Shown: positions 25,592-32,451 of the stretch, one piece after another
Layout of the letters: the number at the start of each line of letters is the position of its first letter
How positions within the stretch are numbered: position 1 is the stretch's first letter
Source of the DNA: Metabacillus arenae
Lineage (GTDB): Bacteria; Bacillota; Bacilli; Bacillales; Bacillaceae
Direction: 5' to 3'
Length of the DNA stretch: 64,000 bases
Assembly: GCF_014773385.1 (NCBI RefSeq)
Contig: NZ_JACXAI010000025.1
Coordinates: 1 to 64,000, forward strand
Made by a program: the position numbers and the translations under genes
The notes under the pieces: model-generated
What the model was told of the DNA's origin: nothing
Seen by the model: only the letters and a program-made list of their open reading frames with translations
Databases searched by the model: none

Positions 25592-25925
25592 AGTGAAACT
25601 TCCATCAGTGGTTTTCTGATGGTTAGGTGAGGCCCGCAGGATGTGGGTCACACAGACGTTGCCACAAGATGTGGCGTTCTTAGTCTGTGTTCCTTTTCCA
25701 GGACTCTAACGGGCAGTTGGTTCATCTACTGCCCGTTAGAAGAGGGATAAAGTGAAACTTTCATCCGCAGTTATTCTAAGGCTTTATTGGAAGTTGTCGA
25801 ACATAATCTGTGTTCCATTCTAAATCTATACAGGCATGTTATCCCACAAAACTTCTTAGTTCCAACTGAAGACATATGGGTGGGGTTTATTCCCCGTTAA
25901 GAGGGAGATAGATAAAGGGAGAGTG
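25592..25925 (+). repeat. Multi-stem leader element E2 upstream of aroE
   Basis: This gap holds an element matching E1: AAAGTGAAACTTCC, hairpin CATCAG...CTGATG, GCCCGCAGGATGTGGGTCAC, CACAGACG around an inner GCCACAAGATGTGGC hairpin, TAGTCTGTGTTC, CAGGAC, and TAACGGGCAGT...ACTGCCCGTTA. A second, worn repeat of the start (GATAAAGTGAAACTTTC) begins at about 25747 and the end block GGGTGGGGTTTATTCCCCG precedes aroE. It could be a cis-acting RNA or a mobile structured repeat. Confidence 0.7.
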
Positions 25926-25929
25926 AACT

Positions 25930-26772
25930 ATGGGAAAGCTATATGGCCTCATTGGATGCCCTGTGGGACATTCGATGTCGCCCGATATTCATAATGATGC
26001 ATTTTCACATTTACACCTTTCAGCGTATTATCACGCTTTTCATGTTGAGAAGGAAAAGTTAGCAGATGCTGTCTCAAGTCTAAGAACTTTGGGAGTGCTT
26101 GGTTTTAACGTAACTGTCCCGCATAAAGTAGCAATTATGCCATTGCTGGATGAAATTGATGAGTCGGCCAGCCGCATCGGAGCAGTTAATACAGTGAAAA
26201 ATAAAGATGGAAAGTTGATCGGTTATAATACAGATGGAATCGGTTATTTGACTTCTTTAAAAAGGAGGATTAAAAAACCGTTAAGTGAAAGTAAAGTACT
26301 TCTAATTGGTGCTGGGGGAGCGGCAAGAGGCATCTATTTTACACTTGCAAAAGAAGGCTGCCTTCAGATTGACATTTGTAACAGAACTATTGAAAAAGCG
26401 AAGGACCTTATAAGTGAATGTCCCATTAAAGTAAAAGGAGACGCCTATTCAATACACGGTGCTGAAAACTTGATTTATGACTATGATATTATCATACAAA
26501 CAACATCTATCGGAATGCATCCTAACACTTCAGAAAAGCCAATCGAGCTTACGGGCGCTAAGAAAGAATGTTTAGTAAGTGATATCATTTATAACCCTAT
26601 TCAGACACAATTGTTAAAGGAAGCAGAGGCTGAAGGAATGCAAACTCTAACAGGTGTAGGAATGTTTGTTCATCAAGCAGCTCATGCCTTTATAATTTGG
26701 ACTGGAATCGAACCAAATGTTGCCCGTATGGAAAAAATAGTGATCAACAAACTAGGAGGTACATCATGTTAA
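25930..26772 (+). CDS. aroE: Shikimate dehydrogenase
   Basis: AroE reduces 3-dehydroshikimate to shikimate with NADPH in aromatic amino acid synthesis. The 280 residues have GCPVGHSMSPDIHN at the N-terminus, the NVTVPHK motif with the catalytic Lys, NTDG with Asp, and the nucleotide-binding GAGGAARG. AGGGAGAGTGAACT precedes the ATG. The end overlaps yhbY by seven bases. Confidence 0.96.
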   Translation: MGKLYGLIGCPVGHSMSPDIHNDAFSHLHLSAYYHAFHVEKEKLADAVSSLRTLGVLGFNVTVPHKVAIMPLLDEIDESASRIGAVNTVKNKDGKLIGYNTDGIGYLTSLKRRIKKPLSESKVLLIGAGGAARGIYFTLAKEGCLQIDICNRTIEKAKDLISECPIKVKGDAYSIHGAENLIYDYDIIIQTTSIGMHPNTSEKPIELTGAKKECLVSDIIYNPIQTQLLKEAEAEGMQTLTGVGMFVHQAAHAFIIWTGIEPNVARMEKIVINKLGGTSC

Positions 26773-27065
26773 CTGGAAAGCAAAAACGCTTTTTGCGTTC
26801 TAAAGCCCATCATTTAACACCTATTTTTCAAGTAGGAAAGGGCGGGGTAAATGATAATATGATTAAACAGGTTGATGACGCTCTTGAAGCGCGAGAGCTA
26901 ATCAAAGTCAGTGTTTTGCAGAATTGTGATGAAGACAAAAATACTGTATCAGAGCAATTGGCTAAAGGTGCAAAAGCTGAACTTGTTCAAGTAATTGGGA
27001 ACATGATCGTCCTATATAAGGAATCAAAAGAAAACAAAGAAATAGAGCTGCCAAAATCAAATTAG
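26766..27065 (+). CDS. yhbY: CRM-domain RNA-binding protein YhbY (YqeI)
   Basis: The 99-residue protein is a single CRM domain (LTGKQKRFLRSKAHHLTPIF, VGKGGVNDNM) found in YhbY proteins that associate with pre-50S ribosomes. I start it at the ATG at 26766 inside the last codons of aroE, with CTAGGAGG just upstream, since upstream in-frame residues are aroE sequence in another frame. nadD follows 18 bases later. Confidence 0.93.
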   Translation: MLTGKQKRFLRSKAHHLTPIFQVGKGGVNDNMIKQVDDALEARELIKVSVLQNCDEDKNTVSEQLAKGAKAELVQVIGNMIVLYKESKENKEIELPKSN

Positions 27066-27083
27066 AGCACGAGGGGGAGGAGA

Positions 27084-27653
27084 ATGAATAAAATTGGGAT
27101 ACTTGGGGGGACATTTGATCCTCCTCATTATGGTCATTTACTAATTGCAAGTGAGGTTCTTTCATCTCTCAAGCTTGATCAAATTTGGTTCATGCCGAAT
27201 CATACACCCCCTCATAAGCTGAATGGAGCTCACTCTGCTAGTGCTCACAGGGTGAAGATGATTGAAAAGGCAATCGAAGGAAATCAATCTTTTAAGGTAC
27301 AGACGATTGAACTTGAACGTGAGGGCCGTTCCTATACATATGACACAATGATGCTATTGAAAGAAAGCTATCCTGATACTTCCTTTTATTTTATCATTGG
27401 CGCAGATATGATAGAATATTTGCCAAAGTGGCATAAAATCAATCAACTATTAAACATCGTTACATTTGTGGGCGTATTAAGGCCAGGTTATAAATCAGAG
27501 ACGAATTATCCGGTTTTTATGGTGAAGGTTCCCCAATTTGATGTCTCATCGACTATGATACGTGAACGTATTATAAATCGGATGCAAACGAATTATTTAC
27601 TTCCTGACAGTGTGATAAGCTATATTAAGGAGAACAAGCTATATGAAACGTGA
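27084..27653 (+). CDS. nadD: Nicotinate-nucleotide adenylyltransferase
   Basis: NadD forms deamido-NAD from nicotinate mononucleotide and ATP. The 189 residues have GILGGTFDPPHYGH (nucleotidyltransferase HxGH motif, about residues 5-18), FMPNHTPPHK and SSTMIRERI near the C-terminus. GAGGGGGAGGAGA precedes the ATG. The next gene, yqeK, overlaps by 11 bases. Confidence 0.96.
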   Translation: MNKIGILGGTFDPPHYGHLLIASEVLSSLKLDQIWFMPNHTPPHKLNGAHSASAHRVKMIEKAIEGNQSFKVQTIELEREGRSYTYDTMMLLKESYPDTSFYFIIGADMIEYLPKWHKINQLLNIVTFVGVLRPGYKSETNYPVFMVKVPQFDVSSTMIRERIINRMQTNYLLPDSVISYIKENKLYET

Positions 27654-28200
27654 AGAGGCCTTATTTCTTGTAAAAAAGCAGCTGACTGAACATAGATACC
27701 AGCATACTCTCGGTGTGATGGAAACTGCTGTCCACTTAGCAAAGGTTTACGGGGCAGATGCTGCAAAAGCAGAACTGGCAGCCATCTTTCATGATTATGC
27801 AAAATTTAGGCCGAAAGAGGAAATGAAACAGGTTATCTTGACACAAAATATGAGTAAGGATTTGCTGATTCATCACTCAGAGCTGTGGCATGCGCCCGTA
27901 GGAGCTTATCTGGTTCAGCTAGAGGCAGGGGTGTCTGATGAGGAAGTATTGGATGCCATCCGATATCATACGTCAGGAAGACCAGGTATGACTCTTCTGG
28001 AAAAGGTTATTTATGTTGCAGATTATATTGAACCAAACCGCCAATTTCCCGGGGTGGAGCAAGTACGGGAATTGGCAGAGAAAAGCTTAGATCAAGCGAT
28101 GGTCAAAGCCCTGCAAAATACAATTATCTTTTTGATGAAAAAAAATCAAGCCGTTTACCCGGTGACAATCGAAACGTACAACTCACTTGTGTTAAATTAA
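27643..28200 (+). CDS. yqeK: HD-domain Ap4A hydrolase YqeK
   Basis: The 185-residue HD-superfamily phosphohydrolase has HTLGVMETAVHLAK, AAIFHDYAK (the HD pair) and HSELWHAPVGAY, and YHTSGRPGM. YqeK of B. subtilis has been shown to cleave diadenosine tetraphosphate symmetrically; here it adjoins nadD as usual. The ATG at 27643 lies in the nadD end with AAGGAG upstream. Confidence 0.92.
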   Translation: MKREEALFLVKKQLTEHRYQHTLGVMETAVHLAKVYGADAAKAELAAIFHDYAKFRPKEEMKQVILTQNMSKDLLIHHSELWHAPVGAYLVQLEAGVSDEEVLDAIRYHTSGRPGMTLLEKVIYVADYIEPNRQFPGVEQVRELAEKSLDQAMVKALQNTIIFLMKKNQAVYPVTIETYNSLVLN

Positions 28201-28267
28201 TGCTTTTTTAGCTTCGGCAAAGGTATCACTTTAGAGTTAGGGTAACAGATCAATTTTGAAACTATAA

Positions 28268-28310
28268 GCAATCAGCGATTCTCAGATTGCCTTGATTTGA
28301 AATCTCTTAG
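28268..28310 (-). repeat. Small hairpin repeat H3 (GCAATCGG family)
   Basis: GCAATC (28268-28273) pairs with GATTGC (28285-28290), followed by TTGAAATCTCTTAG, in the same orientation as H1 and H2, ahead of rsfS. Confidence 0.55.
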
Positions 28311-28343
28311 AAAGAGCATTAAAAAAGGAGGATTAACCTTTAC

Positions 28344-28697
28344 ATGACAGAAAAAGAAATTTTGTCAATTGCTGTTAAAGCAGCAGACGATAAAAAAGCG
28401 ATGGACCTTGTGGCCCTCAAAATGGAAGGCATCTCACTGATAGCTGACTATTTTTTAATTTGCCATGGTAATTCAGACAAACAGGTCCAAGCAATCGCGC
28501 GGGAAATTAAAGATCAGGCAGAAGAAAATGACCTTCTAGTTAAACGGATGGAAGGCTTTGATGAAGCAAGATGGATTTTGGTTGATTTAGGTAGTGTTGT
28601 GGCGCATATTTTTCATAAGGATGAAAGAGGCTATTACAACTTAGAACGTTTATGGGGAGATGCCCCTCAGGAAGATTTGTCAGGCGTGCTTCAATGA
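28344..28697 (+). CDS. rsfS: Ribosomal silencing factor RsfS (YqeL)
   Basis: RsfS binds uL14 on the 50S subunit and blocks subunit joining when nutrients are short. The 117 residues have KAADDKKAMDLVALKMEGIS, ADYFLICHGNSDKQVQAIA and VVAHIFHKDERGYYNLERLW, all family hallmarks. AAAGGAGGATTAACC precedes the ATG. The stop codon overlaps the yqeM start. Confidence 0.96.
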   Translation: MTEKEILSIAVKAADDKKAMDLVALKMEGISLIADYFLICHGNSDKQVQAIAREIKDQAEENDLLVKRMEGFDEARWILVDLGSVVAHIFHKDERGYYNLERLWGDAPQEDLSGVLQ

Positions 28698-29437
28698 TGT
28701 ATGAGAGCTTTGCCTATGTTTATGATTATTTAATGGACGAGGCTCCTTATGAGCAATGGAAAAAATGGATTATAACAAAAATGACTGAATATTCCAGCGG
28801 CCAAAAAATTCTCGATCTTGCTTGCGGGACTGGTGAAATATCTGTACGTCTTGCAAGAGAAGGCTTTGAAGTAACAGGGATTGACCTTAGTGAAGACATG
28901 CTAACAGTGGCGCAGCAAAAAGCTTTTGAAGCAGGACTTCAGATTTCATTTTTTCAAATGGATATGCGGGAATTAAGCGGGTTTGAGGATCAATTTGACA
29001 GTGTCATAATTTGCTGTGATTCATTGAATTATCTATTAGCAGAAGAAGATGTTTTCAAAGCCTTAAAATCCGTTTATCGACAGTTAAAGCCAGGCGGTAT
29101 ACTCCTTTTTGATATTCATACTCTTTATAAAGTGAATGAACGCTTTGCAGGCCATACATTTGCTGATAATGGCAAGGACGTTAGCTATATTTGGAACAGT
29201 TTTCACGGGAAAGAAGCAGGCAGTGTGGACCATGAAATTTCTTTTTTTATTAGGCAGAATGATTGTTATGAACGGTATGATGAGCTTCATCAACAAAGGA
29301 CATACCCGCTTGAACGGTATAAAAAGTGGTTAATGGACGCACAGTTTCAGTTACTTGAGGTTACAGCTGATTTCACTGAAAATAAACCTGAAGATTTCAC
29401 TGAACGAGCCTTTTTTGTTGCTAAAAAACCGTCATAG
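28694..29437 (+). CDS. yqeM: SAM-dependent methyltransferase YqeM
   Basis: The 247-residue class I methyltransferase has ILDLACGTGEISVRLA (motif I, about residues 39-54), GIDLSEDML, and VIICCDSLNYL. It matches B. subtilis YqeM; the substrate is unknown. The ATG at 28694 overlaps the rsfS stop as ATGA; a second ATG follows immediately and homologues start close to either. No strong ribosome-binding site is seen, so translation may be coupled to rsfS. Confidence 0.9.
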   Translation: MMYESFAYVYDYLMDEAPYEQWKKWIITKMTEYSSGQKILDLACGTGEISVRLAREGFEVTGIDLSEDMLTVAQQKAFEAGLQISFFQMDMRELSGFEDQFDSVIICCDSLNYLLAEEDVFKALKSVYRQLKPGGILLFDIHTLYKVNERFAGHTFADNGKDVSYIWNSFHGKEAGSVDHEISFFIRQNDCYERYDELHQQRTYPLERYKKWLMDAQFQLLEVTADFTENKPEDFTERAFFVAKKPS

Positions 29438-29519
29438 GGAAGATTCACCAATAGTATTTCTGTTTTCACAAACTTTGTTACTAATGAACCACATTCTATT
29501 ACTTCGAGGCAATCCTGTG

Positions 29520-29565
29520 GCAAGAGGTGAGACTTGTAGCAATCGGCTACTCACCGATTGCCCAT
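29520..29565 (+). repeat. Small hairpin repeat H4 (GCAATCGG family)
   Basis: AAGAGGTGAGAC precedes GCAATCGG (29539-29546), CTACTCA loop and CCGATTGC (29554-29561). This is the clearest copy, in the 285-base gap between yqeM and comER (convergent). A further GAGCTTGCG...CAAGCTCC hairpin with TTTATTG at about 29620-29645 probably ends the operon. Confidence 0.7.
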
Positions 29566-29722
29566 AGTAAAATGCCTAATATATGTTATTAGCATCAATC
29601 ATTTGATAAATAACCAAGGAGCTTGCGGCAGACAAGCTCCTTTATTGTGAAAACAATTTAGAAAAAATTTTGTTTGTTTTTTTATCATTTAAAGAAGGAT
29701 TATTGTTGCAGGCATAGAATAA

Positions 29723-30550
29723 TTATTTGTGGCTCTCAAATTGTTCATTTATTTCCTTAATGTCTTCATAATATTTTGCATGTGTGCTCTGGAACAATTT
29801 TTCAAACATGTCTCCTATTTCTGATTCTAACACCTTTATTCCTTCTCCTGTTACCCCGCCCTTGACACATACCTTATCTTGTAATGTTGGTAATGTATAA
29901 ATTTCTTTTTCTAACAATTTTCCCAGCCCTATGACCATTTCACTTGTTAACTGTATGGCCTGGCCTCTTGAAATTCTTGTTTCTTTAACAGCTGCATCAA
30001 TAAATTGCTGCAGGATGTAACTTAAAAATGCTGGTCCGCAGCTGACAATATCTGATGAAATCCTTGTCACATCTTCTTCAATTTTGATCGGTGTAGAGAT
30101 TGCTTCAAATAATCCCTCAATATCTTTTCTTATTGATTGACTGCACCGATTTCCATAGGTTATTAACGAGACACCAGCTAAAGCTCGATTTGTAATACTA
30201 GGAATCACTCTTGCGACTTGGCAATTTACCAATCTTTCAAGCTGAGTCACACTGAATGGACTTGTAATAGATACGATACAATGTTCTTTTGTTAATTGTG
30301 GCCGGAGTCTATCTAAAAGGGGGTGTATGTCTAATGGTTTTACACAAATAAAAAGAATCTTGGATTGTCCAGCTAGCTCCTCATGGTTTTCCACTATATT
30401 TATGGATGGATAGGTTTTTTTTATCTTTATCGCCTTATCGATCGTTCTGTTGGTTATAAACATTGATGAGGGTTTCAAAATTTCGGCTTCAAGGAAAGCT
30501 TCAATTAGTATCCTCCCCATATTTCCTGTTCCAATAAAGCCTGTATTCAA
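29723..30550 (-). CDS. comER: Late competence protein ComER (P5C reductase-like)
   Basis: The 275-residue protein resembles pyrroline-5-carboxylate reductases: it begins LNTGFIGTGNMGRILIEAF (NAD(P)-binding Rossmann loop) and has FICVKPLDI and SITSPFSVTQLE. In B. subtilis comER is divergent from comEABC and has been linked to sporulation entry rather than DNA uptake. I chose the TTG at 30550, with AAAGGAGGGGAATGGCCA upstream and the GFIGTGNMG motif right after, over a distant ATG at 30634 that would add 28 unlikely residues. Confidence 0.9.
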   Translation of the reverse strand: MNTGFIGTGNMGRILIEAFLEAEILKPSSMFITNRTIDKAIKIKKTYPSINIVENHEELAGQSKILFICVKPLDIHPLLDRLRPQLTKEHCIVSITSPFSVTQLERLVNCQVARVIPSITNRALAGVSLITYGNRCSQSIRKDIEGLFEAISTPIKIEEDVTRISSDIVSCGPAFLSYILQQFIDAAVKETRISRGQAIQLTSEMVIGLGKLLEKEIYTLPTLQDKVCVKGGVTGEGIKVLESEIGDMFEKLFQSTHAKYYEDIKEINEQFESHK

Positions 30551-30634
30551 TGGCCATTCCCCTCCTTTACAACTTTCTACTCCTACACAATATGATCCAA
30601 AATGAATAAATATGAATGGAAGTAAGGTGAGCAT

Positions 30635-31276
30635 GTGACTTTTCTAAAAAAATACAAAACTGGGTTGATTATTCTTCTCGTTTGTTTGGCAGCTCTTTTT
30701 TTCTATTTAAGAGCGAGTGAATCCACCACGGAGTCTGCAACTGCCAGCCTTGAGAATGAATTTGAATTTGCTGAAAAAGAGTCGGAAGATCATAAACAGC
30801 CTGAGGAAAATATTTCTACAACCATTGTTGTTGATCTGAAAGGGGCTGTGTCAAAGCCTGGTGTCTATGAAATGGAGACAGGGGAACGTATTTATCAAGT
30901 AATTGATAAGGCGGGCGGTTTATTAAAAGAGGCTGACGAAAAGAAAATTAACTTAGCTACCCAGCTAGTCGATGGGATGGTTGTTTACGTCCCTTTAAAA
31001 GGAGAAGAGGGTGAATTAGCTGGTGGGAATTTAATGGGAAATGGAGCTGGAGAGAATACAGTCAGCAGCTCAAATGGAGAAGCAAAGGTAAATATTAATC
31101 AAGCTGATTTAAATGAGCTGCAAACAATAACCGGGATCGGACCAGCTAAGGCAGAAGCTATCTTGACATATCGAGAAGAAAACGGAAATTTTAAAAAAGT
31201 TGAAGATTTATTAAATGTTACCGGGATTGGGGAAAAATCATTGGAAAGGATAAAGGATTCAATAGTCGTTCAATGA
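30635..31276 (+). CDS. comEA: Competence DNA receptor ComEA
   Basis: ComEA binds double-stranded DNA outside the membrane during transformation. The 213-residue protein has one N-terminal membrane segment (about residues 8-26), an acidic linker, an SLBB-like oligomerisation domain (VVDLKGAVSKPGVYEM..., about 68-120) and C-terminal helix-hairpin-helix repeats (VNINQADLNELQTITGIGPA, VTGIGEKSLERIKD). The start is GTG at 30635 with AAGTAAGGTGAGC upstream. The gene is intact even though comEC is not. Confidence 0.95.
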   Translation: MTFLKKYKTGLIILLVCLAALFFYLRASESTTESATASLENEFEFAEKESEDHKQPEENISTTIVVDLKGAVSKPGVYEMETGERIYQVIDKAGGLLKEADEKKINLATQLVDGMVVYVPLKGEEGELAGGNLMGNGAGENTVSSSNGEAKVNINQADLNELQTITGIGPAKAEAILTYREENGNFKKVEDLLNVTGIGEKSLERIKDSIVVQ

Positions 31277-31389
31277 AGGTTTGACGAAAATTGTCTATTG
31301 TTTGTAAACTATTATTGTGGATGTTTTCGTACACGTGGCCTGCGAATGAATAAAATTCATCACTTTCTAGAATTTATTTCTCTCCCTAT

Positions 31390-31443
31390 AGGTGAGAGGT
31401 GGGCTGTGAGATTTGAAGGAATCGGCTACAGACCGATTGCCTT
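31390..31443 (+). repeat. Small hairpin repeat H5 (GCAATCGG family)
   Basis: GGTGAGAGGTGGGCTGTGAG precedes GGAATCGG (31418-31425) and CCGATTGCC (31433-31441). It lies between comEA and comEB in the same orientation as H4. Confidence 0.65.
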
Positions 31444-31506
31444 TATCTAATTGTCTATTAAAAGAACCATTATTAAATATTATCGTCATTTTTAGGGGGA
31501 GCAAGA

Positions 31507-32088
31507 GTGGAAAGAATCTCATGGAATCAATACTTTATGGCGCAAAGTTCACTATTGGCATTAAGAAGCACATGTACACGTTTAGCTGTGGGGGCTACAA
31601 TTGTCAGAGATAAAAGAATTATAGCTGGAGGGTATAATGGGTCAATAGCAGGTGGAGTGCATTGTATTGATGACGGCTGCTATGTTATTGACAATCATTG
31701 TGTCAGAACCATTCATGCTGAAATGAATGCATTATTGCAATGTGCTAAATTCGGTGTCCCAACTGAGGGGGCAGAAATCTATGTCACTCATTTTCCTTGT
31801 TTGCAATGCTGCAAAGCAATTGTCCAAGCGGGCATCAAGAAGGTTTTCTATGCTGCAGACTATAAAAATCATCCGTATGCAATTGACCTTTTTGAACAGG
31901 CAGGAATCGTGACAGAACAAGTTGAACAAGCGCGAATAGAAATAGGACCAGACGATAAGATGAGAATTGATTTCATCCACACTATGCTTAATAAACTTGC
32001 TGATTCTGGAGCAAGTCAAGCTGAAATGGATGAATATTATAAAAAGGTTGATCAATTATTTCTTGTCAGTTCAGAAAGTTCAAGTTAA
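31507..32088 (+). CDS. comEB: ComEB, dCMP/cytidine deaminase family protein
   Basis: The 193-residue protein has the zinc-deaminase signatures HAEMNALLQCA and FPCLQCCKA, as in deoxycytidylate deaminases; it would supply dUMP. In B. subtilis comEB lies in the comE operon but is not needed for transformation. The start is GTG at 31507 with GGGGGAGCAAGA upstream. The last residues SSESSS are encoded by bases that match the left flank of the dispersed repeat next door, suggesting that the C-terminus was rewritten by the repeat. Confidence 0.92.
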   Translation: MERISWNQYFMAQSSLLALRSTCTRLAVGATIVRDKRIIAGGYNGSIAGGVHCIDDGCYVIDNHCVRTIHAEMNALLQCAKFGVPTEGAEIYVTHFPCLQCCKAIVQAGIKKVFYAADYKNHPYAIDLFEQAGIVTEQVEQARIEIGPDDKMRIDFIHTMLNKLADSGASQAEMDEYYKKVDQLFLVSSESSS

Positions 32089-32123
32089 TTAAAGTATTAT
32101 CGGGTTAAAGAATGTTATCGTTT

Positions 32124-32246
32124 CTAGCTGCAGCGCCTAGCCCTCCTGAGGTCTCAGGACCAATCTTCAGAGAAAGGAAAAAGCTCCTTTCTGTGAAGCT
32201 CGCCCGATTGCTCGCCCTAGGCTGAGCAAGGCGCTTCCGCTTTTCG
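32124..32246 (+). repeat. Dispersed intergenic repeat, copy R5
   Basis: It runs from CTAGCTGCAGCGCCTAG to GGCGCTTCCGCTTTTCG. Its inner stem is AGAAAGGA...TCCTTTCT, differing from the AAGGTT...AACCTT of other copies on both sides, which is compensatory. The left flank (TTCAGAAAGTTCAAG..., from 32070) begins inside comEB. Confidence 0.8.
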
Positions 32247-32248
32247 TT

Positions 32249-32430
32249 TGTCTAGCTCCGACGGACAGGACGTCCTAGTGCCGGCAATGTCACAGGACGT
32301 GACGTCTTTGCCGGCCAGGCGCCATCAGCCCTTAGGTCATAAGCCAATCCGTCTAAAAGGTTAAGAACAACCTCCCAGCCACTCCGAATACTTGTCGCCG
32401 ACGGACTAGCGTCTTGCACTTTCTAATAAA
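32249..32430 (+). repeat. Dispersed intergenic repeat, copy R6, with an internal palindrome
   Basis: It starts with TGTCTAGCTCCG, then carries an extra block of about 50 bases (GACGTCC, GCCGGCAATGTCAC...GTGACGTCTTTGCCGGC) before GGCGCCATCAGCCCTTAGG and the usual body AAAGGTTAAGAACAACCT. It ends CTTTCTAATAAAG just before comEC. Confidence 0.75.
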
Positions 32431-32451
32431 GATCTAGCATTGGAGGATATT

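Larger units (their letters stand above)
32089..32451. other. comEB-comEC gap filled by two repeat copies
   Basis: The gap contains repeat copies R5 and R6 and the comEC ribosome-binding site GGAGG at 32442-32446. No gene is seen. Confidence 0.7.

Noticed and set aside
32270-32330. Possible rho-independent terminator ahead of comEC
   Set aside because: The palindrome has no T-run and is better explained as part of repeat R6.
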